Positions 8,424 through 16,378 of a DNA stretch of 56,926 bases are shown here, one piece after another. This stretch comes from Lachnospiraceae bacterium (GTDB lineage: Bacteria; Bacillota; Clostridia; Lachnospirales; Lachnospiraceae): the NCBI GenBank assembly GCA_910575035.1, contig CAJTDL010000002.1, forward strand, positions 1-56,926, written 5' to 3'. Below the pieces are notes generated by a model. It was given only the letters and a program-made list of their open reading frames with translations. It ran no database searches and had not been told where the DNA came from. The stretch's first letter is position 1. Every line of letters begins with the position of its first letter. The position numbers and the translations under genes were made by a program.

Positions 8424-8451
8424 ACCTATTGCCCGCAAGAATGAATGACCC

Positions 8452-8480
8452 ATGCAACATTTTGTAATAAAATGTTGCAT
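8452..8480. repeat. Left inverted repeat / recombination site
   Basis: The site is arm ATGCAACATTTT, spacer GTAAT, arm AAAATGTTGCAT. The two 12-bp arms are perfect inverted copies of each other, as expected for two recombinase monomers. The 5-bp spacer is asymmetric and gives the site a direction. Leftward (minus-strand) transcription leaving this site meets no T-run, so it would not terminate here. Confidence 0.85.
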
Positions 8481-8553
8481 AGCTGGACCCAAGGGTTTGG
8501 AACCCGGGCCAGCCGTTACCAATTAACACTGGATAAGAGACAGGAGGTCTATT

Positions 8554-9132
8554 ATGAGTGCAACGCAACCTATTAAAAATGTGGAAGACATTGAGGCCCT
8601 GAAAAACTATTTTTTCAAAGTGAAGCCGAACATGAGGAATTACGCCATGACTTGCCTAGGCGTAAACTCTGCCCTTAGGATTGGGGATCTGCTAAACTTA
8701 AGCTGGAAAGACGTCTACGATTTTTCAAAAGGCCATTTTTTGAAACATATCATTACGGTTGAGAAAAAGACAGGAAAAAAGACACAGATTGCCTTGAACC
8801 AGAACGCAATAGACGCACTGACAATCTACAAAGACAGCCTTTTGGAAATACAGCCAACGGATTTCCTTTTCCCAGGGAAAAACAAAGGGACTGCCTTAAG
8901 CCGCTGCCAGGCTTTCCGAGTGCTGAATAATGCCGGCCATGAATTGAATTTTGAAATAGAGATCAGCTGCCATACCCTGCGTAAAACCTTTGGATACCAC
9001 GCATGGAGATCCGGGACTCAGCCTGCGCTTTTAATGCTTATTTTTAACCACTCCTCGTTTCAGAACACAGAGCGCTATTTGGGGATTGACCAAGATGAAA
9101 AAGACCAGGTTTTCTTAAATGTGAATTTGTAA
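8554..9132 (+). CDS. Small core-only tyrosine recombinase (DNA invertase)
   Basis: The 192-residue protein has the tyrosine recombinase catalytic set: Arg42 (ALRIGD), a Lys near 72-76 in the beta-hairpin (KKTGKK), His140 and Arg143 (CHTLRKTFGYHAW), His166 (NHSS) and Tyr175 (ERYLGI). It lacks most of the N-terminal SAM-like core-binding domain of phage integrases and has the size of FimB/FimE-type invertases. The start ATG follows ACAGGAGG by 6 bases. It is divergent from csrA and lies inside the inverted-repeat-bounded segment, 73 bp from the left site. A hairpin (GGGTT/AACCC, about 8492-8504) lies between the site and the gene. Its substrate is most simply the two flanking 29-bp sites. Confidence 0.92.
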   Translation: MSATQPIKNVEDIEALKNYFFKVKPNMRNYAMTCLGVNSALRIGDLLNLSWKDVYDFSKGHFLKHIITVEKKTGKKTQIALNQNAIDALTIYKDSLLEIQPTDFLFPGKNKGTALSRCQAFRVLNNAGHELNFEIEISCHTLRKTFGYHAWRSGTQPALLMLIFNHSSFQNTERYLGIDQDEKDQVFLNVNL

Positions 9133-9203
9133 GAGTTGCTTTCCTATGATGAAAATGTTTTGAATTAACTGCACTTAAAATTTTTTAAATATAACAAAAA
9201 ATA

Positions 9204-9232
9204 TTGTAAACAGCAGAAGCGTATGTTAGAAT
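9204..9232 (+). promoter_or_regulatory. Sigma-A-type promoter inside the invertible segment
   Basis: TTGTAA (9204-9209) and TAGAAT (9227-9232) are separated by 17 bp, with AT-rich DNA upstream. It points rightwards, 72 bp after the recombinase stop, and would drive a leader of about 115 nt followed by the 45-aa ORF at 9354. The leader includes GTCGGAGGAAAGG near 9291-9303 with no obvious start codon at the right distance. Confidence 0.5.
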
Positions 9233-9353
9233 TTACCTATTAAAAGCGCTTATGACAGAGCATTACACGTTTCGCCAGCATAGAAACTGTGTCGGAGGAA
9301 AGGAATCAAGAAGCAGCCTCCCAAGCCAATGGAATACATAAGATGGATGGAAG

Positions 9354-9491
9354 GTGGCGCTTATAACAGCTTATGAGATCATTTCGATTTTCATGAGGAT
9401 ACTGGCTTTGATTGTGTCTTTTGGCTTGAACATTGCATTGCTTGCCTTTCATGGCAGAGATCAGAAAAGATTCCTTACAACATTTTTATAA
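9354..9491 (+). CDS. 45-aa hydrophobic peptide, holin-like toxin type
   Basis: The ORF starts at GTG 9354 and encodes MALITAYEIISIFMRILA... with one hydrophobic stretch of about 25 residues, then a basic tail (HGRDQKRFLTTFL). Short start, TYE/AYE-like motif, single helix and charged tail resemble the 'putative holin-like toxin' peptides of Firmicutes, which are often type I toxins. The ribosome site is weak (GGATGGAAG close to the start). An overlapping 15-codon ORF starts at 9329 in another frame (MEYIRWMEGG...), which could couple or regulate translation. It is inside the invertible segment, so its position relative to the flanks would change with orientation. Assignment is tentative. Confidence 0.5.
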   Translation: MALITAYEIISIFMRILALIVSFGLNIALLAFHGRDQKRFLTTFL

Positions 9492-9508
9492 AAATTTCAT
9501 TTTCCCTG

Positions 9509-9535
9509 TTAAGTATTTTCCGTTCGGTACGATAT
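9509..9535 (+). promoter_or_regulatory. Outward sigma-28-like promoter at the right edge of the invertible segment
   Basis: TTAAGTAT (9509-9516), an 11-base gap and TACGATAT (9528-9535) match the flagellar sigma consensus TAAAGTTT-11-GCCGATAA/T at 6 of 8 in each box with exact spacing, and the CGATAT core is intact. The overlapping TATAAT (9535-9540) has no good sigma-A -35. Transcription would start about 10 bases inside the right repeat and leave the segment. In the present orientation it is stopped by the terminator at 9558; after inversion it would face csrA. Confidence 0.45.
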
Positions 9536-9557
9536 ATAATGTGTAAAAGACAAAGGG

Positions 9558-9586
9558 ATGCAACATTTTATTACAAAATGTTGCAT
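9558..9586. repeat. Right inverted repeat / recombination site
   Basis: The site is arm ATGCAACATTTT, spacer ATTAC, arm AAAATGTTGCAT: the exact reverse complement of the left site including the spacer. Similarity stops at the 29-bp boundary on both sides. That is typical of a compact recombination site rather than a remnant of a larger repeat. Confidence 0.85.
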
Positions 9587-9593
9587 CTTTTTC
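9558..9593 (+). terminator. Right repeat doubling as a rho-independent terminator
   Basis: Transcribed rightwards, the two 12-nt arms pair into a hairpin with a 5-nt loop and are followed at once by CTTTTTC (9587-9593). This would end transcripts from the segment in the present orientation. The left site has no such T-run on its outer side, so the flanks, not the site, decide whether outward transcription continues. Confidence 0.65.
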
Positions 9594-9802
9594 CATTATC
9601 TGCATTCTCATCCATTTTATTTACACCTTTTTAAATTTCCTGCAGACGGTTCCATTTTACATAACACATTTTATCACCTTTATTGCGCAACACAACAGCC
9701 CATGAAACCTTCCTCCGTCCCATGGGCTGCTCCCATTCTCCCAGAAAATCATTGCCTGCAGCCCCCGCACCAATGGCCATACTGCACTCTCCGTTATTCC
9801 CC
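9587..9802. other. Intergenic region between invertible segment and ABC operon
   Basis: No gene is supported here. A 9-bp stem (CAGCCCATG, 9696-9704, with CATGGGCTG, 9721-9729) lies about 75 bp past the minus-strand ATPase stop codon and may end the ABC operon, though its T-run is poor. Both neighbours transcribe into this region. Confidence 0.4.
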
Positions 9803-10573
9803 TTAAATATAATACTCCACCGCCCGCTCCGTCTTCATATGGAAAATCTCAAAAATCTTATCCCTGGCCATAATAAATTCATCCGAAGTGCGGTCCCTCA
9901 TATGCCCTAGACGGATATTCACAATGCTCTTAATCCGCCCTGGATTCGGCGTCATAACTACCACACGGTCTGCCAGGATCACCGCCTCCTCAATATCATG
10001 CGCCACAAATAAGATCGTCTTCTTTTCCTCCGTAGAAAGCCTGCGCACATCGTCCTGCAGCTTCATCCGCGTAATGGCGTCCAACGCCCCAAAGGGCTCA
10101 TCCATAAACAAAATTTCCGGCTTTACAGCCAATGCCCTGGCAATTGCCACGCGCTGCTGCATCCCCCCGGAAAGCTGATGGGGATGGTGGTTTTTAAAAT
10201 TTGCAAGCCCCACCATATCCAAATACCGCTCTGCAATCTCCCCCCTCTGTTGCTTGGGCATCTTCTTGCTCTCCAATCCCAGCTCAACATTTTTCTGTAC
10301 GGTGCGCCAGGGAAGCAGCCCATAATTCTGGAAAATCATCACATGCCGCATATCTGAGCCTTCTACCCTTTTCCCACCTATGGTTACCTGGCCTTCTGTG
10401 GTTTTGGCAAATCCTGCCACTGCATGCAGCAAGGTGGTCTTCCCACAGCCGGATGATCCCAGCAGGCAGACAAACTCCCCTTTCTCCACAGAAAGGGATA
10501 CATGGTCCAATGCCTGGAACTCCTTGCCTTTCTGCCTGTATTTTATTGACACATCCTCCACTTCTATATACAT
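9803..10573 (-). CDS. ABC transporter ATPase, NitT/TauT (nitrate/sulfonate/taurine) type
   Basis: The 256-residue ATPase has Walker A GSSGCGKTT, Q-loop FQNYGLLPW, signature LSGGMQQR and Walker B ILFMDEPFGALD, then the switch histidine in VAHDIEEA. The FQNYGLLPWRTV and PFGALDAITR blocks are characteristic of the SsuB/TauB/NrtD branch. The start at MYIEVEDV (10573) is chosen for GGGAG 8 bases upstream; the frame is open further. It should energise the permease at 10818-11624. A 41-bp tandem repeat array separates it from the permease gene. It looks intact although the binding-protein gene of the operon is damaged. Confidence 0.92.
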   Translation of the reverse strand: MYIEVEDVSIKYRQKGKEFQALDHVSLSVEKGEFVCLLGSSGCGKTTLLHAVAGFAKTTEGQVTIGGKRVEGSDMRHVMIFQNYGLLPWRTVQKNVELGLESKKMPKQQRGEIAERYLDMVGLANFKNHHPHQLSGGMQQRVAIARALAVKPEILFMDEPFGALDAITRMKLQDDVRRLSTEEKKTILFVAHDIEEAVILADRVVVMTPNPGRIKSIVNIRLGHMRDRTSDEFIMARDKIFEIFHMKTERAVEYYI

Positions 10574-10599
10574 GGCTCTATCTCCCTTTCTACCTATGT

Positions 10600-10800
10600 T
10601 AATGTACAGACTTAATCCTTTTCCCATATCATTACCTGATTAATGCTCAGACTTAATCCTTTTCCCATATCATTGCCTGATTAATGCTCAGACTTCATCC
10701 TTTCCCCATATCATTACCTGATTAATGCTCAGCCTTCATCCTTTTCCCATATCCTGCCTGATTAATGCTCAGCCTTCATCCTTTTTCCCCATATCCCACC
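10600..10800. repeat. 41-bp tandem repeat array, five copies
   Basis: Five imperfect copies begin at 10600, 10641, 10682, 10723 and 10763 (spacing 41, 41, 41, 40). Each starts TAATG(C/T)(A/T)CAG and continues with ...TTCCCATATC. The array fills the gap between the permease stop codon and the ATPase ribosome site in the operon. It adds about 200 nt of untranslated RNA and may vary in copy number. Confidence 0.9.
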
Positions 10801-10817
10801 TGCCCCTTAACTGCTCC

Positions 10818-11624
10818 TTACCTCCCCCTCTCTTTCTCATACTTCACAATGCCAAATCCCCAGGTATTTGACACCCATTTTTCCAGCCTGCCAATCAAAA
10901 AGTCCAGCAGCACGCCAAGCCCTCCGATGGTAATCATCGCCGCCAGAAGGGCGTCTGCCCGAATGCAGTTTTTCGCATCCATTACAAGGAACCCCAGCCC
11001 TGACTGGGCGCCCACCATCTCCCCGGATACCAGAAAAATCCAGAAGGTGCTCAAAGCCAGATGAAGGCTGTTCGCAATCTGGGGAAAGGCCGCCAGGAAT
11101 ACAATCCCCGCCACAGTCCGAAACTGGGACAGGTTAAAGTTCTCCGCCACCTTCAAAAACACTGGATCCACGCTGCTCACCGCGCCAGCCGTAGATAGCA
11201 AAACCGGAAAAAAGCCAGCAATAAAAATAATGGCAACCGCCGGAACGTCCCCAATCCCAATCCACAGCACGATAAAGGGCAGCCATGCCACTGGGGCAAT
11301 GGGGCGGAGAAGCTGGATAACCGGATTCACATAGGCAAAGACCCTGGGAAACCACCCCAGCAAAAGCCCTAAAACCACCCCAAAAACAACTGCCAGCACA
11401 TAGCCGGCAAAAAAACGCGCCAGGCTTGCCTGAATATGGGCAAACAGGGAAATGCCAGAAGAGCTCCCCTGCAGCCCTGTGGAAATCAGTTCCTGAAAAG
11501 CTTCCAAAACCTTTTGCGGCTTTGGAAAAAGGGCAGGGTTAAAATCCCCGAAAGCCACAGCCGCCTGCCAAATTAGGATGAAAGCCGCAAAAGACAGCAC
11601 CGTCCGCTTTAATGATCGTAACAT
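10818..11624 (-). CDS. ABC transporter permease, NitT/TauT type
   Basis: The 268-residue permease (start MLRSLKRTVLSF at 11624, GGGAG upstream) has about six hydrophobic helices. Its cytoplasmic EAA-type loop is around VAENFNLSQFRTVAGIVFLAAFPQI, typical of the SsuC/TauC branch. The conserved N-terminal IWQAAVAFGDFNPALFPKPQKV block is present. The gene starts 2 bp past the end of the broken binding-protein frame (stop at 11626), so it was translationally coupled to it. Length is normal. Confidence 0.92.
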   Translation of the reverse strand: MLRSLKRTVLSFAAFILIWQAAVAFGDFNPALFPKPQKVLEAFQELISTGLQGSSSGISLFAHIQASLARFFAGYVLAVVFGVVLGLLLGWFPRVFAYVNPVIQLLRPIAPVAWLPFIVLWIGIGDVPAVAIIFIAGFFPVLLSTAGAVSSVDPVFLKVAENFNLSQFRTVAGIVFLAAFPQIANSLHLALSTFWIFLVSGEMVGAQSGLGFLVMDAKNCIRADALLAAMITIGGLGVLLDFLIGRLEKWVSNTWGFGIVKYEKERGR

Positions 11625-11625
11625 C

Positions 11626-11952
11626 TTACTCTCCCTTCTTGTTTTCCCCTGCCTGATAAACAAAATCCCCAAAAGCCGGCGGATTGTCATTGATCCCATA
11701 CTCCTGCACTTTATCAGCCAGGGACTGGTATGCTTCCTCCGTAACGGCCAGGTCATCAAACTGGATCCACTGCAGGGACAGCTCCAGCACTTTTTCATCC
11801 TGCCCCAGGTACTTTCCTGCCACTTCCTTTGCCGTTTCCGAATCCAGCGCTTTTCCAGCTTCATAATATTTTTCTATCAGCTTATCTGCTGTTTCCGGGT
11901 TTTTCTCCAAAAACCCTCCATTTAAAACCAGCCCGCAGCAGAGGGAATCCTC
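11626..11952 (-). pseudogene. C-terminal part of the substrate-binding lipoprotein, past an in-frame TAG
   Basis: This frame is the exact continuation of the upstream fusion ORF after a TAG at 11953-11955. It encodes EDSLCCGLVLNGGFLEKNPE..., the normal second half of a NitT/TauT binding protein, ending GENKKGE just before the permease start. Related proteins usually have a tryptophan followed by a short acidic/proline segment and a CC pair at this point (SEELW-E-D-S-L-C-C). TGG to TAG is therefore the simplest explanation. The first internal ATG is too far in for a useful protein. Confidence 0.8.
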
Positions 11953-14154
11953 CTAAAGTTCTTCAGAATTATACAGTACATGCCCAAACCCCTGGCTGAC
12001 TGCCTGCGCCCCAAACGGCTCTGCCACGCAATACCCGTCAATTACCCCGCTTGCCAGGGAGGAAGGCATTTCCGATGGGGAAAGCTGCACCACAGAGACA
12101 TCCTCTATCTTAAGGCCGCCCTTGCCCAAAGCCTCATGCAGCAAAATATTATGGGAGGACTGTGTATGGGGGATTGCAAAGGTTTTCCCCTTTAAATCGG
12201 CTGCCGACTGCACCTTGTCTGATACAGCCACTACATTCCCATCCTTGTGCCCCAGGGCTGCCACCTTCAAATCAATCCCCTGGCTCACTGCCCCCATTGC
12301 CAGTTCAATCAAAACAGAGGCTCCATCAATCCTCCCAGAATTTAAAGCATCCATCAGATCCGGCCAAGTACTGAATTTCTCCAACTCCACCGTCAGTTCC
12401 CTTTTCTCTGCATCCAACAATTCCTTCTCCTCCAGCAAAGCCAGTGCATGCGTGATCGGCAGATACCCCAAATGCACCACTTTTCCATTCCCATTTTCCT
12501 GGGTATTGCCTTCCTGCCCATTTCCTTCTGCCTGCCCAGCCACAGCCTCTTTTGCCCTGGCATTCCCGCAGGCTCCAAGCGCCGCTGTAATGGCTACCGC
12601 CAAAGCAACTGCACTCACTTTTCCCAAAAACTGCACGCTCTGCACCGCATCTGCCAAAGGCTGCATGCCCCCAAACCGCTTATGCACATATTCCACAGAA
12701 AAGCCCACTTCCGCTTCCACCTCATAAGGCGGTATAAACACTGGCACACCCTGGCGGGAAACATAACTCTCAATAGCCCGCTCTACAATCCTTTCCGCAA
12801 TCTTCTGCGTTTCCCCTATATTGGAATGGTGATGGTCATAAGCAATATGCTCTGCCCCAGGCAGCCGTGCGGAATCGCTGGTGGTAACCACCGCAGTCTC
12901 ATAACAATTTGCCACCTCCATAATGGCAGGGAACACATCCTGGACATCCGCTACCCACAGATCCAGCGCTCCTGTGCCCAACACCAATTCTGCCGTCACC
13001 GCATTGGAAAGGGGAATCACCCCGGCATATCGGTATATGGCTGACAGCCCGCTGCAGCAAATGCCGTAAAACCGAATCCCCTTCGCCCCCTTTTCCTTTG
13101 CCAGGCTCTGGTATTTCTCACTCAGCCCCGCCTTTACAATCTGGCTCACCAAAAGGGGAAGGTGCCCATGGACTGCAATATTCACATAACCCTTTTTCAA
13201 AGCCCCAATATTCACTTTGGAAGTCACCCGATCCCCTACGCCAAACAGGCTGTCTGTGGCAATATTGGAAGCCACCACCCCAGTAAAGGTAAATGCCAGC
13301 TCACACCGCAAAAACTGCTGCATAATGCTCCTCCAGTCGCCATCTGTCCCGCAGCCCGTTTTATGGTAAGCCTCAAACACCTCATGGTAAGCGCTGACGG
13401 GAAGGATATCCAGCTTCTGCCATACCTCCTGCCGCTCCTTGGGGGCACAGGCTTTGATTGTACTGTATTCCCCTGGCTCAGTCCTGGAAAGATCCTCCAG
13501 CAAAGCATCCGCAAGGTCAATGGCAATCTTATTCACATTCCGGTTTTTTGTTTTAATGCCAAAAGCCTCTGCCATAGCCTTCACTTTGTAAACACCAATA
13601 ATTGGAAGATCCAGCTTACCCTGCGCCGCCCATTTCAAGGACAGGATCACTTCCCGGGCATGCATGCCATGCTGCGCCACACCTGCCGCTGCAGAACGCA
13701 GCAGGTTCCTGGCCACAATCAGGTCTGCATCCGCACCGCAGACTCCCTTGGGGCTTTTCGGCGTAATACGGCAAGGCCCCATATTACAGATTTTGCAGCA
13801 AAGCCCGGACAACCCATAGCTGCACATTGGCTTCTGCTGGTCAAAACGGTCAAAAGCCGTATCCGCGCCAATCTGCTCCATATGTAACATCATCTGCCGC
13901 ACAGCAGGGTCTGGCGTGTTGTCCAGTACGTCCTGCTTGGAGGGAAAGGTCTTTTTGTATTCTGCCACAGCGTTCATATAGTCCGCTGTAAATTCTGCCT
14001 CATGGAAATGCTGATAAGGATTCCCATTTTCATCCATATGGACATGCGCCTCCGTATCTGCTGGAACAAGGACTTTTGGAACCCCATGGCCATCAAATCC
14101 AATCAATGCCCTGTGCTGATGCGTCTTTTCCTTGTGATTTTTTTGGTATGGCAT
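11953..14154 (-). pseudogene. cooS: Truncated CO dehydrogenase fused in frame to a truncated ABC binding lipoprotein
   Basis: Residues 1 to about 505 match the Ni-CO dehydrogenase catalytic subunit CooS. The FeS cysteines are in the 111-139 block (CSYGLSGLCCKICNMGPCRI), a C-cluster histidine at HGH (329-331), and Cys366/367 in YGICCSG. The next C-cluster cysteine is replaced by Asp406 (VADVQDVFPA). The last third, which carries three more C-cluster cysteines, is missing (CooS is usually about 630 residues). From about 506 a lipoprotein signal and lipobox (ITAALGAC, Cys529) begin, followed by an NMT1-type substrate-binding domain that stops at a TAG. A deletion has evidently joined the two genes. 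CO oxidation cannot work with this polypeptide, and the internal signal sequence would be misplaced. The start has AAAGGAGAAAAGCG upstream. Confidence 0.85.
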
Positions 14155-14629
14155 CGCTTTTCTCCTTTAAATTTCATATTTATCCTATATAGCTGGCTTT
14201 TCTTGTTACTATTTAGTGTCATTTACTTGAGGTATTTTATTGGCAGGAAGCAGGAGGAGCTATGTGGCAGGGTTTGCGGCTGGCGGCAGAAGTGGCTATG
14301 CGGCTGGCCGCAATGAATATCCCCTACCCCCGTCTGCCATCAAAAGAAAAAATTGCCAATATATAAATATACAGCCCCCATGGAACCAGTGATCCATCCC
14401 TTTTCAAATAAATCTAAAGGGTTGAAACCACTATTTCCATAGGGGCTGCATCAATGCCAACAATATAACCCAAGGAATCTTTTCTCAGCTTGCAGGCCGG
14501 AAAAACGCAGGCATGAAGAAGCCAGAACACAAGTAAATGCTTTTGTAACTTGTGAAAAATTTAAAGTTTCTTAGCAGTACCCAAACTGTCCAGGATTTTC
14601 GGACAAAAATGCCCAGCCTCCGCCACTCC
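14155..14629. other. 475-bp intergenic region with one large hairpin
   Basis: No gene is supported. An imperfect hairpin spans 14372-14448: CAGCCCC-x-ATGGAA pairs with TTCCAT-x-GGGGCTG, with an inner CCCTTT/AAAGGG stem and an AGTG/CACT step. On the minus strand it lies in the leader of the CODH-ABC operon. It has no T-run and no riboswitch class I recognise, so it could be a small mobile palindromic element or a processed leader. Confidence 0.5.
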
Positions 14630-15352
14630 CTATTCATAAGCTTCATTCCATCGGAGCATCTGATACTTCCTTATGATATCACTGCCCTTTATCCCCGCCA
14701 GAGGATTCTTGGGATCTTCTGCCCCTGCAGCCTTTTGCCTCTCCTTCACAGCCAAAGCGCTCTTCCCCTCACTATACTGCTCAAAGCGGCTTTCGATTTC
14801 CACCAAATACTCTGCATATTCCTTTAATTCTGCTGCCAGATGCTCCCTGTCATCCCGTTCCATTTTATATAAAATCCGATGCTCCATACTTGCCCAAAAA
14901 TCCATGGACATGGTGCGGAACTGCACTTCCACCGGAAAATATTCCATCCCATCCAGGCAATACACCGGAATCCCCACAATCACATGGTAGCTGCGGTAGC
15001 CATTGGGCTTTGGCTTGGAGATATAATCCCTCTCCCGGATGACAATCAGGTCTGACTGCCGTTTCAGCGCGTCCGCCAGGTTATAGATATCATCCACAAA
15101 ATAGCAGATTACCCGCACCCCGGCTATGTCCTGCAGGTAATCCTTTGCATTCATAATCGTCGTATCCTTTTCCTTCTTCCTGAGCTTGCCCTCAATGCTG
15201 GCCTTCGCCTTGATCCGGCTCTGGATATTGTGGATGGGCTGCCCAGAGGATTCACTGTATAAATTATGCTTTAACACATTCAGCCGTGCCAGCAGCACCT
15301 CCCTGGCGTCTGCATAAGGCTGAATAAACGTATGGTATTCCTCATTCGTCAT
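14630..15352 (-). CDS. Small alarmone synthetase, (p)ppGpp synthetase family
   Basis: The 240-residue protein contains a single RelA/SpoT synthetase domain (about 45-170), with RIKAKASIEGKLRKK, the GVRVICYF strand and the KPNGYRSYH block that binds pyrophosphate donor and acceptor. It lacks HD hydrolase, TGS and ACT domains, so it is a stand-alone SAS (YjbM/YwaC type) that makes alarmone from GTP/GDP and ATP. The C-terminal helix extends about 40 residues with no recognised motif. The start follows AGAGG by 8 bases. It is a single gene upstream of the CODH-ABC remnant, with no clear operon partner. Confidence 0.9.
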   Translation of the reverse strand: MTNEEYHTFIQPYADAREVLLARLNVLKHNLYSESSGQPIHNIQSRIKAKASIEGKLRKKEKDTTIMNAKDYLQDIAGVRVICYFVDDIYNLADALKRQSDLIVIRERDYISKPKPNGYRSYHVIVGIPVYCLDGMEYFPVEVQFRTMSMDFWASMEHRILYKMERDDREHLAAELKEYAEYLVEIESRFEQYSEGKSALAVKERQKAAGAEDPKNPLAGIKGSDIIRKYQMLRWNEAYE

Positions 15353-15438
15353 ATTTTGTACCTCTTTCTATTCAAGCTGTTTTCCAAATTATAACAATAT
15401 TATACCAGAAAACTTGTATGGAAATATGAAATATTCCG

Positions 15439-16362
15439 TTAAAAAGTATTAAAAATTTGTGAAAAATACACCGTCACAGAAAACCTGCCCCCTTCCAGAT
15501 GCGCCTCAATCTCCCCACCCATCTGCTGGGCAAACCCTTGGGCAATGGCAAGCCCCAGCCCTGTGCTCCTACGGCTTCTGGACTGGTCTGTGGTATAAAA
15601 CCGTTCAAAAATCCGCCCAATCTCCTTTTCCTCAATACTATCTGTCTCATTGGAAATACAGATAGATACCTGCTTTTCTACAGAAGACAGCGAAAAACAG
15701 TAACTGCCTGTCCCATGCACCAGGGCATTTTTCATAAGGTTTTCCACAATCCGCACAAATGCATGGCGATCCGCCCAGATAAAGCAGGGTTTTTCCGAAA
15801 TCTCCACCTTCGGCTCACAGCTGTTTTTCACAAATTCCTCATAAAACATAGAAATCGTCTCCGCAAACAAATTTCCCGCATTGATCCTTTCCGGGTGCAA
15901 TTCCATTTCGCCGGCCTCCAGCCTGGCATACTCAAATAATTGATCCAGCATCTGGGATAAATCCTCCAGGCGCTGTTCAATGATGCCCTGATACACCCTT
16001 TTCTTATCCTCCGAAACAGATGGGTTCTGCAGCATCTGGACATATCCCTTCACAGAAGTCAACGGCGTACGGATATCATGGGAGATACTGGTAATGCTTT
16101 CCCGATAGCTTTTGTTGGTTTTTTGCAGCCTCCGCATCTGGGCGCGGAACTTCTCCGCCGCCTGATTGATCCTGGAAACCAGCTCTGCCGTCCTGCCAAC
16201 CCGGTTCGCTGAAGTCAGGCAAAAATTACTCTCTGGATTTTCCAGGAAATCCAGCTGCTTTATCATATGGGAGATTTGCTTCCTATAATAATATAAACGG
16301 GCAGACAATATTATAATGATAATACAGAAAGCCAGTATCACCGCTTTGTAATGCATATCCAT
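15439..16362 (-). CDS. Sensor histidine kinase next to an ABC exporter
   Basis: The 307-residue kinase has one N-terminal membrane helix (about 6-24) and no real extracellular domain. A short linker, the phosphoacceptor SHDIRTPLTS (His95) and an ATPase domain with ENLMKNAL, FERFYT and GLGLAIA follow. This minimal, one-helix layout is typical of kinases that sense through a partner ABC transporter. It is transcribed away from the ABC genes at 17314-19153. The matching response regulator lies beyond them (19176-19853), so the usual regulator-kinase gene pair has been split. Start chosen by AGGAGAG 6 bases upstream. Confidence 0.9.
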   Translation of the reverse strand: MDMHYKAVILAFCIIIIILSARLYYYRKQISHMIKQLDFLENPESNFCLTSANRVGRTAELVSRINQAAEKFRAQMRRLQKTNKSYRESITSISHDIRTPLTSVKGYVQMLQNPSVSEDKKRVYQGIIEQRLEDLSQMLDQLFEYARLEAGEMELHPERINAGNLFAETISMFYEEFVKNSCEPKVEISEKPCFIWADRHAFVRIVENLMKNALVHGTGSYCFSLSSVEKQVSICISNETDSIEEKEIGRIFERFYTTDQSRSRRSTGLGLAIAQGFAQQMGGEIEAHLEGGRFSVTVYFSQIFNTF

Positions 16363-16378
16363 AACATTCTCTCCTAAA

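Larger units (their letters stand above)
8452..9586. mobile_element. Predicted invertible DNA segment carrying its own tyrosine recombinase
   Basis: Two 29-bp sites, 8452-8480 and 9558-9586, are exact reverse complements of each other. They bound 1077 bp containing a tyrosine recombinase gene, a 45-aa hydrophobic peptide ORF and two rightward promoter candidates. Inverted sites plus a resident recombinase is the architecture of site-specific DNA inversion, as in fim- or Mpi-type switches. To the left the segment abuts the minus-strand csrA-flagellin genes; to the right it faces the 3' end of an ABC operon. The switch is predicted from sequence only, since a single window shows one orientation. 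Confidence 0.75.

Noticed and set aside
8452-9586. The two palindromes as ordinary terminators or REP-like repeats only
   Set aside because: They are identical over exactly 29 bp with inverted spacers and bracket a tyrosine recombinase. Only the right one has a T-run. Terminator use of the right copy is kept as an added role.
11953-11955. In-frame TAG as a pyrrolysine or programmed readthrough codon
   Set aside because: The site aligns with an ordinary Trp of a transport binding protein, no pyl genes or stem context are seen, and the upstream fusion is already defective. A nonsense mutation is simpler.
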